From the IMG/VR virus record IMGVR_UViG_3300037042_003263, positions 1 to 21,136 of that record: a stretch of DNA of 21,136 nucleotides; one strand, written 5' to 3'. Made by a program: the position numbers and the translations under genes. Below are positions 14,333-20,427 of this stretch, one piece after another. Source of the DNA: a virus. Each line of letters starts with the position of its first letter. The first letter of the stretch is position 1. Below the pieces are notes generated by a model. The model saw only the letters and a list, made by a program, of their open reading frames with translations. It made no database searches and was not told where the DNA came from.

Positions 14333-15351
14333 TCCCCATTCCTGACAATCCGTTCATCGTTCGGCGCCATCTCAACAGCCTTCTCCCAATACCCGCGCGC
14401 GGCGTCCTTCAGGCCCATATGCCACGCCGCGACGCTCGCGATATCGTAGGCACCATAGCCCCATGCTTCGGCTGTGACCAGATAGTGCCCGGGCCGTTCC
14501 GTGATCGACAGCGCCCGCGTCGCCGCCTGCAATGCGCCGATCCAATCGTTTCGTTTCAGTCGGAACTGCGCCAGTTCATACCACGCGTCGCGACTGTACG
14601 GCGCTTCTGATACAGCACCCAGATACCAGCCTTCGTCGCCGGTCATGCGCCCGAGAAACCGCATGCTGGCCGCCCGCTCCTCGTTCCATTTCGCGGTCGG
14701 CAGTGTCAGGTGGCGCTGCAGTTCCGCAATGCCTTCCTCGGTGCGACCCTGAAACATATATTCGCGCCCGAGATAATGGGATGCCCGGTCGTCCATCGGG
14801 TTTTCGCGGACCGAGAGTTCCAGCAGCGGCAGATACGAACTGCGGGGTTTGCTGTCGTCCGCGTGATGGTGGATCAGCGTCGCCGTGGTCGTGACGATGT
14901 GTTCCGCGCCGGATGGGCAGATCGTTTCGTGGACGGCGCCCTTCCACTGGTAGCCGTTGCGATGGTGCGCGCGGTCGGCCTGGAATTGCACGTTCGGCGT
15001 GCCGTCGGCATTCCAGTTCCAGACGTAGTTATAGCGCAGGCGCGTTGCTTCCGGCGTCCAGACAGATTCGACGATCTCACGCCAGCCGGGCACCAGGATT
15101 TCATCGAGGTCGAGGGTGATGCAGAGGTCGATGTCGGCGGGCAGCAGAGCGAGTGCCGCGTTGCGGGCGTGGTCGAAGCGCCAGGGGGAGATGTGGATGC
15201 GGTACACGCACGGGTACGGCGGCATGTTCCTCGTGGCGTCCGTCGACCCCGTGTCTGCCAGCAAAATACGGTCCGCGTCGCTGGCAGATTTCGCCCACCG
15301 CTCGACGTGCTTCTCTTCATTCAATGCAATCGCCGCAACCGCAATTCTCAT
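14317..15351 (-). CDS. GT2-type glycosyltransferase with TPR-like C-terminal domain
   Basis: A 344-aa protein; its ATG overlaps the previous TGA (ATGA). Residues 1-165 form a GT-A glycosyltransferase domain: A-L-N-E-E-K (9-14), A-D-T-G-S-T-D (32-38), F-D-H-A-R-N-A (59-65), metal/nucleotide-sugar motif D-L-D-E (81-84) and W-K-G-A-V-H-E (136-142). Residues about 185-340 are TPR-like helical repeats (S-H-Y-L-G-R-E-Y, A-W-Y-E-L-A-Q-F, A-R-G-Y-W-E-K-A-V-E-M-A-P-N). This combination is known in bacterial sugar-transferring enzymes related to cell-surface and peptide glycosylation. It is soluble with no signal. Lying between small and large terminase genes, it may glycosylate virion protein, DNA or a host surface; the target cannot be read from the sequence. 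Confidence 0.82.
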   Translation of the reverse strand: MRIAVAAIALNEEKHVERWAKSASDADRILLADTGSTDATRNMPPYPCVYRIHISPWRFDHARNAALALLPADIDLCITLDLDEILVPGWREIVESVWTPEATRLRYNYVWNWNADGTPNVQFQADRAHHRNGYQWKGAVHETICPSGAEHIVTTTATLIHHHADDSKPRSSYLPLLELSVRENPMDDRASHYLGREYMFQGRTEEGIAELQRHLTLPTAKWNEERAASMRFLGRMTGDEGWYLGAVSEAPYSRDAWYELAQFRLKRNDWIGALQAATRALSITERPGHYLVTAEAWGYGAYDIASVAAWHMGLKDAARGYWEKAVEMAPNDERIVRNGEWMRA

Positions 15352-15590
15352 CTCCGCTTCCTTCTACCAATCCAAGCCTCAGACGGCAGGACCGTATCCA
15401 CCACATGCACGGCACCCTGCTTCTTCAGATATTCCAGCAGGTCCATTAGGTCCATTTCCGTAATATTGTTGCCACATTCATTATAGCAGCGTATCACCAG
15501 ACGGTCGTTCGACCGCATGCGCAATTCGACCTGCATTTCTTCACAATATTCCCTGACCGGAATCGTAGCCAGCGCGACAGACTCACTCAT
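15348..15590 (-). CDS. 80-aa hypothetical protein in the packaging module
   Basis: Start taken at the ATG at 15590, with GAGGTGG immediately before it and an 8-bp overlap with the small terminase gene. The protein has a short beta-type middle (V-E-L-R-M-R-S-N-D-R-L-V-I-R-C-Y) and an acidic helix (M-D-L-M-D-L-L-E-Y-L-K-K), ending in a basic G-R-R-K-R-R. Three Cys are present but not in a clear zinc pattern. No family recognised. It is coupled to the glycosyltransferase by ATGA. Confidence 0.6.
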   Translation of the reverse strand: MSESVALATIPVREYCEEMQVELRMRSNDRLVIRCYNECGNNITEMDLMDLLEYLKKQGAVHVVDTVLPSEAWIGRRKRR

Positions 15591-16047
15591 CCTCCACCTC
15601 GATAACATCCTTGCTGATATCCTTGGACGACGCGATGCGCATCAATTGCTCGTCAGTCATCATCTCGGGCCGAAATCCGTGAGTGACCGAAATATTTGTC
15701 TGCAACAGCCCGAGTAACATCGACTGCAATTTTTTCGCGCCGATCGCGCTGGCATGTTGGCCGTCGTCCAGCGCGCGCTGAAACACGGTTTCCATATCCG
15801 CCACGATACTATCCCGCGTGACCTCCAGCGGCTGCATGCTCGTCTCAATCCGCTCCAGCGCCTTCAACGCGGCGACGATCTCCGGCTTCTGCAACTGCCT
15901 GTTGGCCACCACCGTGATCGGATAGCGCGCGTCGCGGATGCCTGCCCGGATGCACGCCTGCACGGCGTCGCCGGTCAGCCGGTACTGTTCGACGAATACC
16001 GCGTCCTTGTCGGATTGATCGTCGGCGTCGGTGCGGTCGGGGATCAT
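15583..16047 (-). CDS. terS: Terminase small subunit
   Basis: A 154-aa protein with ATGA coupling to the gene before it. Residues about 16-65 match the DNA-binding head of the Terminase_2-type small subunit: A-V-F-V-E-Q-Y-R-L-T-G-D-A-V-Q-A-C-I-R-A-G-I, then a helix and L-Q-K-P-E-I-V-A-A-L. The middle is a long helical segment (oligomerisation, about 65-115) and the tail is acidic (I-E-V-E-D-E). It recognises the packaging site and stimulates the large subunit. Genomic order (small subunit, two genes, large subunit) supports the call. Confidence 0.8.
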   Translation of the reverse strand: MIPDRTDADDQSDKDAVFVEQYRLTGDAVQACIRAGIRDARYPITVVANRQLQKPEIVAALKALERIETSMQPLEVTRDSIVADMETVFQRALDDGQHASAIGAKKLQSMLLGLLQTNISVTHGFRPEMMTDEQLMRIASSKDISKDVIEVEDE

Positions 16048-16211
16048 CCTACCACCTTAAACTTAGCCCGCCGTTTCAGCGCTTCGATCTCGCGGCGTTC
16101 CAGCCGGTCGGCTTCCTGAATTGCCGCCAGGAACGCTTCCATCATGGCCGCCGTGTCCTGCGCGCGGCGCTTTTCGACAAGGAGCGTGGCTAGGAATTCT
16201 TCGGTGGTCAC
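16044..16211 (-). CDS. 55-aa helical protein with GTG start
   Basis: Found by hand translation. GTG at 16211 overlaps the TGA of the upstream gene (GTGA), with GAGGAG about 9 bases before it; its own TGA overlaps the ATG of the small terminase gene. The product (M-T-T-E-E-F-L-A-T-L-L) is one charged helix with A-D-R-L-E-R-R-E-I-E-A-L-K-R-R, probably a short coiled coil. Position directly before the small terminase is the only clue to its job. Confidence 0.62.
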   Translation of the reverse strand: MTTEEFLATLLVEKRRAQDTAAMMEAFLAAIQEADRLERREIEALKRRAKFKVVG

Positions 16212-16486
16212 TGCAAATGCTCCTCATCCGGTTCCCATTCCTGCAGCGCCGCCGCCAGATTCATCTTCTCGATTTCGTCCGCGTGCTCGCGCATCATCTC
16301 CTGTGCCTGTTCCTGCAGAAACAACTGCGTGCAGCCCTGGACGCACATCGCCTTCAGCCGCGCGTTATCCGACGCCAGCACGAGCACCGTCGCATGGTCG
16401 ATCCTGTTGGCACACCGGCGCAGCCAGCGGGCCAGCCGCGCGCGCCAGGTCGTATATTCAGGGATCGTGCCGATGCGGATGATCAT
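16208..16486 (-). CDS. 92-aa hypothetical protein
   Basis: The ATG at 16486 has GGAGGATTAG upstream. Residues 1-30 are basic with several Arg/Trp (T-T-W-R-A-R-L-A-R-W-L-R-R), the middle has A-T-V-L-V-L-A-S-D-N-A-R-L-K, and the tail is acidic and helical (E-M-M-R-E-H-A-D-E-I-E). Two Cys are present, no clear motif. No family recognised; it is co-translated with its neighbours. Confidence 0.58.
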   Translation of the reverse strand: MIIRIGTIPEYTTWRARLARWLRRCANRIDHATVLVLASDNARLKAMCVQGCTQLFLQEQAQEMMREHADEIEKMNLAAALQEWEPDEEHLQ

Positions 16487-16490
16487 AGGG

Positions 16491-16715
16491 CTAATCCTCC
16501 AGCAGGTTCATCGCGTGCCGCTTGGCGAAATCGATCATCCAATTGGCGTCCTTCCGCGACATCGCCGACGATCTTACCATAAGATTATTGTCGTGGTCAT
16601 AGCCGATCACCATCACGTCCTGATACTCGACATGGCGGCGGCAGCAGAATTCGAGGCATTCCTCGACTGACATATTAGTGTGCGCCCCGAACGCCTGCAC
16701 CACGTTATCCGCCAT
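16491..16715 (-). CDS. 74-aa conserved-looking phage protein
   Basis: Start set at the ATG at 16715 because a strong AGGAGGTG lies just upstream; the open frame to 16769 has no such support. Residues about 38-70 read V-M-V-I-G-Y-D-H-D-N-N-L-M-V-R-S-S, then W-M-I-D-F-A-K-R. This strand-turn-strand followed by a helix resembles small phage proteins of unknown role. It overlaps the end of the ribbon-helix-helix gene by 11 bp. Confidence 0.62.
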   Translation of the reverse strand: MADNVVQAFGAHTNMSVEECLEFCCRRHVEYQDVMVIGYDHDNNLMVRSSAMSRKDANWMIDFAKRHAMNLLED

Positions 16716-16893
16716 CCCCCACCTCCTTCTCATACTCCGCCGCCAGAAACCGCGCCAATGCCAGTTCAAACACGTCGCACTTCTTCACCTTCCGCCGACG
16801 GCAGAACCCGTCCAGCCGCGTCACCAGATCCAGCGGCAGGTCGGTCGCGATCTTCACCTTCAGCGTGCGCTCGGAAACGGGCTTACGGGGCAT
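16705..16893 (-). CDS. Ribbon-helix-helix-type DNA-binding protein, putative
   Basis: A 62-aa protein if started at 16893 (M-P-R-K-P); the ATG at 16917 would add eight residues, and neither start has a strong ribosome site. The pattern of a basic strand T-L-K-V-K-I-A-T, then D-L-P-L-D-L-V-T-R-L-D-G-F-C, a basic turn R-R-R-K-V-K-K, and helix D-V-F-E-L-A-L-A-R-F-L is that of small CopG/Arc-like regulators. Such proteins bind operators as dimers. Its target is unknown; the fold call rests on pattern only. Confidence 0.55.
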   Translation of the reverse strand: MPRKPVSERTLKVKIATDLPLDLVTRLDGFCRRRKVKKCDVFELALARFLAAEYEKEVGDGG

Positions 16894-17203
16894 GCTGCTG
16901 TCCGTTCCGTCGGGCATGATACGCCCAAACCAAATTCATCTTCTTCGCCCGCGCGATCACGGAGGACGGCGAGCGGCCCGGCAGTTCCGCGGCAATTTCC
17001 CTAGCCGGGGCGCCCTCCGCCATCATGCGCTGCAGCGTCTCATTCTCAGTGTCAGAATATTCCTCGCGGCCACGAACCGGCTGCAGCCCCAGCATATCCA
17101 GTCGCCGTTGCAGCATCGTCCAGTCGAACCCGGTTTCGCGCATCATATGCGCCTTCGTGTGGCCCGCCTCGACCATGCGCCGGATATCCGCCAGTGATCT
17201 CAT
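16883..17203 (-). CDS. Small HTH protein, GcrA/SANT-like C-terminal half
   Basis: Start at the ATG at 17203, overlapping the TGA of the upstream gene (ATGA); a longer open frame to 17386 is out-of-frame shadow. The 106-aa product has two helical modules. The first (M-R-S-L-A-D-I-R-R-M-V-E-A-G-H-T) looks like a short winged or simple HTH. The second (Y-S-D-T-E-N-E-T-L-Q-R-M-M-A-E-G, then A-R-E-I-A-A-E-L-P-G-R-S-P-S-S-V-I-A-R-A-K-K) resembles the GcrA/Myb-SANT HTH that is common in Alphaproteobacteria and their phages. Probably a transcription regulator; target unknown. Confidence 0.6.
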   Translation of the reverse strand: MRSLADIRRMVEAGHTKAHMMRETGFDWTMLQRRLDMLGLQPVRGREEYSDTENETLQRMMAEGAPAREIAAELPGRSPSSVIARAKKMNLVWAYHARRNGQQHAP

Positions 17204-17370
17204 TCTCTTACCTTTTCCAGCCAGTACCGCGCCGTGATCGTCGCCGGCAGCGATCCGATCTGCTGCCACTGCCTGAGCACCGGTCGACCGGCGTGTTCGC
17301 CGATATCCAGCCACGTCACGGTTTCCGCCGTCCCGATCTGCCGGATCGACAGGGTGGTGCGATCGAACAT
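17200..17370 (-). CDS. 56-aa hypothetical protein
   Basis: Found by hand translation from the ATG at 17370, which overlaps the last base of the upstream stop; GGAGGGAAGTG lies just before it. The product (M-F-D-R-T-T-L-S-I-R-Q-I-G) has a beta-rich start and a helical end (T-A-R-Y-W-L-E-K-V-R-E). No Cys, no motif known to me. It is coupled to the HTH gene by ATGA. Confidence 0.58.
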   Translation of the reverse strand: MFDRTTLSIRQIGTAETVTWLDIGEHAGRPVLRQWQQIGSLPATITARYWLEKVRE

Positions 17371-17558
17371 CACTTCCCTCCATCATCTTCCCACCGGCCC
17401 ATCTGGGTCCGGCGAAACTTCAGTTCACGGCGCGCGGCCAATAACTCCTTCGCGTGGGCAACAACGTGCTTACGTAGTGGTGGCCCGGCATTGCGCATCA
17501 TTTCCGCCAGCACATCGGCTCTGACACGCACCAGCCCGTCGCTATACCGCGCGCGCAT
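17370..17558 (-). CDS. 62-aa basic hypothetical protein
   Basis: Start at the ATG at 17558, overlapping the upstream TGA (TGATG). The protein is basic and mostly helical: V-R-A-D-V-L-A-E-M-M-R-N-A-G-P-P-L-R-K-H-V-V-A-H-A-K-E-L-L-A-A-R-R. The open frame continues upstream to 17603 without a ribosome site. No family recognised. Confidence 0.55.
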   Translation of the reverse strand: MRARYSDGLVRVRADVLAEMMRNAGPPLRKHVVAHAKELLAARRELKFRRTQMGRWEDDGGK

Positions 17559-17734
17559 CACACCCCCACCCCGCGCGGCCGCCCGCGCATCCTGCTCATC
17601 CAATCCGACCGGGCCAGCGCGGAGCCGAACGCCGCCGACGCCCGCAGATACGCCCGCTCGTTCTCATCGAAATACAGCGCCATCAGGTTCACCAACGACA
17701 CGCGCACGTCGTCCGGCATCGGTTGCTTACGCAT
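17558..17734 (-). CDS. 58-aa hypothetical protein
   Basis: Found by hand translation. The ATG at 17734 follows a GGAGGG site and lies just inside the end of the upstream gene (8-bp overlap). The product reads M-R-K-Q-P-M-P-D-D-V-R-V-S-L-V-N-L-M-A-L-Y-F and ends in a basic M-R-G-R-P-R-G-V-G-V. No family recognised; tight coupling on both sides is the main support. Confidence 0.58.
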   Translation of the reverse strand: MRKQPMPDDVRVSLVNLMALYFDENERAYLRASAAFGSALARSDWMSRMRGRPRGVGV

Positions 17735-17897
17735 CGGTTCCCTCCAAAAACTTCAGATACCTGCGCGCCAGTCGCAGCACGCGGTCGCCGCGCTTATCCG
17801 TCTCCGGCGCGATGTTCCGGTCGGCCATCTCCAGCGCTTTCAGACGCAGGTCGCCGCGGTCATCGATATCGGTCTGTCGAATGTCGGTTGTCACCAT
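17727..17897 (-). CDS. 56-aa charged hypothetical protein
   Basis: Found by hand translation. AGGAGGG lies two bases before the ATG at 17897 and five before the GTG at 17894, so the true start may be the GTG. The product is highly charged (D-I-R-Q-T-D-I-D-D-R-G-D-L-R, then D-K-R-G-D-R-V-L-R-L-A-R-R-Y-L-K-F-L-E) and helical. No family recognised. Confidence 0.58.
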   Translation of the reverse strand: MVTTDIRQTDIDDRGDLRLKALEMADRNIAPETDKRGDRVLRLARRYLKFLEGTDA

Positions 17898-17903
17898 ACC
17901 CTC

Positions 17904-18176
17904 CTATATCACCGTCAATTCCGTCCCAACCCCACCCATCGCCGGCGTCACCACCTGCGACACCCAGGCCATCGCGCGCTTATCCGACCCGATCACCAGC
18001 GCCCGGTCATACCCGCTGGTCCGCGCAATCTTCTCGCCGATCGCCGCCACCAGGAACCAGTCGGCGCCGGCCTTCCACGCGCGCCCCACGCCGTCGACGG
18101 ACACGGCTTCCGGCCGCGTCATCCGCACGATGTTCTGCGCGTCACGGATCGTCGAGGCTGCTATGAGGATTTTCAT
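17904..18176 (-). CDS. 90-aa hypothetical alpha/beta protein
   Basis: Start at the ATG at 18176, which overlaps the TGA of the upstream gene (ATGA). The protein begins with a buried strand and helix, M-K-I-L-I-A-A-S-T-I-R-D-A-Q-N-I-V-R, then W-F-L-V-A-A-I-G-E-K-I and A-L-V-I-G-S-D-K-R-A. The alternating strands and helices suggest a small Rossmann-like or nucleotide-binding-like fold, but no P-loop or catalytic motif is present. No family recognised. Confidence 0.6.
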   Translation of the reverse strand: MKILIAASTIRDAQNIVRMTRPEAVSVDGVGRAWKAGADWFLVAAIGEKIARTSGYDRALVIGSDKRAMAWVSQVVTPAMGGVGTELTVI

Positions 18177-18322
18177 GCAACCACCCGTGCAAAATACAGC
18201 CGCCACGATGCGACACCAGCCACCACGGCGCATAGGAGCCAGCCGTCGGCGCCCATGGTTGCCAGCGTCTGCCGCTCACCCTCCGGCGTGTACGCGACCG
18301 CAATCGTATACTCGTACTTCAC
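18173..18322 (-). CDS. DUF4177-like small protein, GTG start
   Basis: Best start is GTG at 18322, overlapping the upstream TGA (GTGA) and preceded by GGAGAGG; the ATG at 18400 lies in a shadow frame. The 49-aa product reads V-K-Y-E-Y-T-I-A-V-A-Y, then L-A-T-M-G-A-D-G-W-L-L-C-A-V-V, ending R-L-Y-F-A-R. The layout Y-E-Y, G-x-x-G-W-x-L, Y-F-x-R is that of DUF4177, a small family common in phages with no settled function. Confidence 0.62.
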   Translation of the reverse strand: MKYEYTIAVAYTPEGERQTLATMGADGWLLCAVVAGVASWRLYFARVVA

Positions 18323-18495
18323 AGCGTCCTCTCCTCGATCTTCTGTTCCAGCATATCGGCGGCTGTTTCCATCGCCACGCGCCCGTCCATGCCAACACAC
18401 CCAGGCGCCGCATCCCGCAGCATCTTCACCACCACTCTGCCGAGCCGCGCGGTCAGGGCCTTCACTTCCTCGGCGGCGGCTTCCTCGGGGGTCAT
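18319..18495 (-). CDS. 58-aa acidic-start helical protein
   Basis: Start set at the ATG at 18495, overlapping the TGA of the membrane-protein gene (ATGA); the ATG at 18507 is an alternative. The product reads M-T-P-E-E-A-A-A-E-E-V-K-A-L-T-A-R-L-G-R and then A-M-E-T-A-A-D-M-L-E-Q-K, all helical. No family recognised. Confidence 0.56.
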   Translation of the reverse strand: MTPEEAAAEEVKALTARLGRVVVKMLRDAAPGCVGMDGRVAMETAADMLEQKIEERTL

Positions 18496-18656
18496 CGCAT
18501 CACCCACCGATCCATCTGCTCATACGCGACACGCCCGTTCTCAAACGCCCGCGCCAGCACCTCCCACGCGACGCCCAGGCAGAAAAACGGCACGCTCACC
18601 GCCACGACCGCCGACGCCACCACGAACGTCCCGGCCTCGCGCACATAGCTACTCAT
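18492..18656 (-). CDS. Small single-pass membrane protein, first gene of the minus cluster
   Basis: Start taken at the ATG at 18656 (M-S-S-Y-V-R-E-A-G), preceded by GGAGACAGGCGA. The 54-aa product has one hydrophobic helix (about residues 9-32, T-F-V-V-A-S-A-V-V-A-V-S-V-P-F-F) and a charged tail. The open frame continues to an ATG at 18746, also with a GGAAGG site, giving 84 aa, so a longer form is possible. A second frame at 18747-18654 (ending E-Y-V-K-P-K-E-T-G-E) ends in an ATGA with this gene but has no clear start, and may be a gene remnant. Confidence 0.55.
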   Translation of the reverse strand: MSSYVREAGTFVVASAVVAVSVPFFCLGVAWEVLARAFENGRVAYEQMDRWVMR

Positions 18657-18893
18657 TCGCCTGTCTCCTTCGGCTTCACATACTCGGCCTGCACAATCTC
18701 CGGCTCGGCGAACCGCAACGGAGACGACCCGCATACCGTCCTCCATACAAAACCTTCCTACCTAACTTACGCCACACCATACGGCTGGCAACCCAAATTT
18801 TTTCCGGCGGTATATCCGACACTCCGACAGAAATATGCAGCGAAATGTTAAGAATGGTATTGTGCGGTTGCGTCTACGAATTTTTGGCGGGAA

Positions 18894-18921
18894 TTGGGGA
18901 GAGTGGGCGGACTGGTATATA
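18894..18921 (+). promoter_or_regulatory. Candidate extended -10 promoter, plus strand
   Basis: TTGGGG (18894-18899), a 16-base spacer and TATATA (18916-18921) preceded by TGG give an extended -10 type site. It would transcribe the plus-strand small genes with a leader of about 285 bases. The long leader and non-ideal -35 box keep this tentative. Confidence 0.28.
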
Positions 18922-19133
18922 TGCCGGCGCATACCCTTAATAAGTGGGTGGGTGGGGTCGGCTGCTGCCCGCGGTCGGACCTGGCCCGAGCTCGTCGACG
19001 CTGGCTGGATAGGGCAGTACCGTTGACCTATACATCCGTACAACAGCACGTGACCTGTGGCCAGCACGCGCGGTGCTCGTCGATCGATAGCACACAGCGC
19101 ACGAGCCGGCCTGCTCGACCGGATGCGGGAATC

Positions 19134-19198
19134 GTATCGTTAACCATATTATTCCGTTGCGTTACGTGGTTGTATGTGGTAGCGTGCAGTATCGTTAA
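19134..19198. repeat. Direct repeat GTATCGTTAA upstream of the plus-strand genes
   Basis: GTATCGTTAA occurs at 19134-19143 and again at 19189-19198, 55 bases apart (about five helical turns), the second copy ending 15 bases before the first plus-strand ATG. The spacing suggests paired binding sites for a regulator, but no protein is identified. Confidence 0.45.
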
Positions 19199-19213
19199 TG
19201 AGGGAGAGACATC

Positions 19214-19351
19214 ATGCTCAATTGGATCAAAGCTGAAATCAAAAACGAACGCGCATATCGCCGCGAGTACGCGCCCTATCAAACCGTGATCGAGGCCGCG
19301 TGCTTTGCGGCCGTGATGATGCTGGCCACTGCGCTTCTCGCAATCGCCTAA
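19214..19351 (+). CDS. 45-aa single-helix membrane protein
   Basis: Found by hand translation. The ATG at 19214 follows GGGAGAGACATC. The product has a charged N-half (M-L-N-W-I-K-A-E-I-K-N-E-R-A-Y-R-R-E-Y) and a C-terminal hydrophobic helix (A-C-F-A-A-V-M-M-L-A-T-A-L-L-A-I-A) ending the protein. It is a small tail-anchored-type membrane peptide; no family recognised. First gene of the plus cluster. Confidence 0.6.
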   Translation: MLNWIKAEIKNERAYRREYAPYQTVIEAACFAAVMMLATALLAIA

Positions 19352-19371
19352 CCCAGAAAGGATCCCAGATC

Positions 19372-19764
19372 ATGGACCGCGATACACTCGAAACCCTGTG
19401 CGCCGAGATTGCAAAAAGCGTTGGCGCGAATTGGAACATCATGGGGACCGGCGGCGGATGCACCGCGTGGTGTTATGACGTGAGCGCCAGCGAGGTCGGC
19501 CCCAAAGGCTATCTTATGGTCGAATCCGATCTTAGCCACTACGGCGATCCGCACGCTAAAGAGTGGTCGGTCGGTGTTTATAATAGCAACGGCGACGACT
19601 GGATCTGTGCGTACGACTACCGCACGCTAGATGAAGCCCTGCGCCTTGCGCTGCGCCTTGCAGTCCCCGCCGAAAATTCTGGCCAGCGGGTAGTTGAGGA
19701 CCTCGACGCAAATTATTTGACGCACGATCCGGGCCGTTTGTGGCTTGCCAATGACCGCGACTAA
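19372..19764 (+). CDS. 130-aa hypothetical phage protein
   Basis: The start is the ATG at 19372, with AAAGGATCCCAGATC upstream; the open frame back to 19300 lies within the previous gene. The protein has a helical lead (M-D-R-D-T-L-E-T-L-C-A-E-I-A-K-S), then a beta-type section (G-G-G-C-T-A-W-C-Y-D-V and E-W-S-V-G-V-Y-N-S-N-G-D-D-W), and a helix D-E-A-L-R-L-A-L-R-L-A. The shape resembles small uncharacterised phage proteins that present a ligand-like beta sheet; no family is named. It shares its leader sequence with the gene at 19978. Confidence 0.62.
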   Translation: MDRDTLETLCAEIAKSVGANWNIMGTGGGCTAWCYDVSASEVGPKGYLMVESDLSHYGDPHAKEWSVGVYNSNGDDWICAYDYRTLDEALRLALRLAVPAENSGQRVVEDLDANYLTHDPGRLWLANDRD

Positions 19765-19788
19765 CAGCCCCCCGGAAAGGCAAGGAAC

Positions 19789-19962
19789 ATGAAACCCAAT
19801 CGCAAACCTTTTGAACTGACCGCCGCGCGCGCCGAGTGGCTGGCGAAAGCCTGCGAGATTGCGGCCGCGCAATGGCCACTCGGATCCGTCAATCACGCCA
19901 CCTACCTGATGCTGGCTGAGAAGCTGGTCGACGGCGACACACTGACCCCTAACGCCAATTAG
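19789..19962 (+). CDS. 57-aa helical hypothetical protein
   Basis: Found by hand translation. The ATG at 19789 has AAGGCAAGGAAC just before it. The product (M-K-P-N-R-K-P-F-E-L-T-A-A-R-A-E-W-L-A-K) is helical, with N-H-A-T-Y-L-M-L-A-E-K-L-V-D-G. No known motif. It ends 15 bases before the next ATG, inside the duplicated leader. Confidence 0.6.
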   Translation: MKPNRKPFELTAARAEWLAKACEIAAAQWPLGSVNHATYLMLAEKLVDGDTLTPNAN

Positions 19963-19977
19963 AGAGGATCCCAGATC

Positions 19978-20199
19978 ATGGCAACAAAAACATACACAGC
20001 GACGATAACCCATGCGTCCATCAGCCGGGCGCGGGTCATCCCCATCACAGGCTCACTGCTGGCCGCAAAACAGGCGGCGACGCGGGAGTTTGCCGGGGAT
20101 TTTAACGACTACAACATTGTGATTAGCGACGCGGACGGGCGCACTGTCGCGATCCGCAAGATGGGCGCGCGGCAATGGTCGACCTGGGAGGTCGATTAA
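19978..20199 (+). CDS. 73-aa hypothetical protein
   Basis: The ATG at 19978 lies in the duplicated leader (GAGAGGATCCCAGATC). The product begins with strands (T-Y-T-A-T-I-T-H-A), then a basic helix (L-L-A-A-K-Q-A-A-T-R-E-F), then Y-N-I-V-I-S-D-A-D-G-R-T-V-A-I-R-K-M. This beta-alpha-beta-beta layout is common among tiny phage proteins of unknown function. Confidence 0.62.
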   Translation: MATKTYTATITHASISRARVIPITGSLLAAKQAATREFAGDFNDYNIVISDADGRTVAIRKMGARQWSTWEVD

Positions 20200-20229
20200 C
20201 TATCCTAAACCGGTTAACAGGAGAATAAA

Positions 20230-20427
20230 ATGGAATGGGTTAGACACTGTGAAATTGACGCCCAAGGATACAAGATTCCCGGCGTCATCAAGTGCGACTG
20301 TGGCGCCAAGGTTGAGCTTGATTCTGGGTGGGCAAATGAGTGTCGGCGTTGCCATGCCGAGTATAACGGCAGCCGCCCGCGCGGAGATCGAGCGGCACCA
20401 TGTCCGCTGGTCCCGCTTGGACGCTAA
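20230..20427 (+). CDS. Zinc-ribbon phage protein
   Basis: The ATG at 20230 has a good AGGAGAATAAA site. The 65-aa product has C-D-C-G (residues about 22-25) and C-R-R-C (about 38-41) with A-K-V-E-L-D-S-G-W-A-N-E between, a pattern I recognise from small phage zinc-ribbon proteins (there usually ending C-x-x-C-G-A-E-Y-N). The part after A-E-Y-N-G is Pro/Arg-rich and unlike the usual tail, and it runs in a different frame from an overlapping gene candidate, so the end may have been altered. Confidence 0.66.
   Translation: MEWVRHCEIDAQGYKIPGVIKCDCGAKVELDSGWANECRRCHAEYNGSRPRGDRAAPCPLVPLGR

Larger units (their letters stand above)
18657..19213. other. Divergent intergenic region between minus and plus gene clusters
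   Basis: The two clusters point away from each other across these 557 bases. I see no convincing gene apart from the possible extension or remnant at 18657-18746. It is less GC-rich near 18790-18900, as expected for promoters. It holds a candidate plus-strand promoter (18894-18921), a G-rich patch GGGTGGGTGGGG (18947-18958), a short inverted repeat AGCAC/GTGCT around 19063-19077, and a 10-bp direct repeat near its right end. It is the natural place for a regulatory switch or early promoters. Confidence 0.5.
19355..19981 (+). repeat. Duplicated translation leader before two plus-strand genes
   Basis: GGATCCCAGATCATGG, including the start codon, is present before the gene at 19372 and before the gene at 19978. 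With the preceding bases (AGAAA versus AGAGA) 20 of 21 positions match (19355-19375 and 19961-19981). The proteins that follow are not similar, so the leader itself was copied or selected. Confidence 0.75.

Noticed and set aside
17194-18648. 484-aa plus-strand open frame
   Set aside because: It is rich in Ser, Arg, Pro and Thr with no domain pattern, and it lies opposite a chain of well-supported small minus-strand genes with coupled starts.
18657-19213. tRNA or other structured RNA gene in the divergent region
   Set aside because: I found no cloverleaf arms or TTCGA-type T-loop with matching stems, only short inverted repeats.
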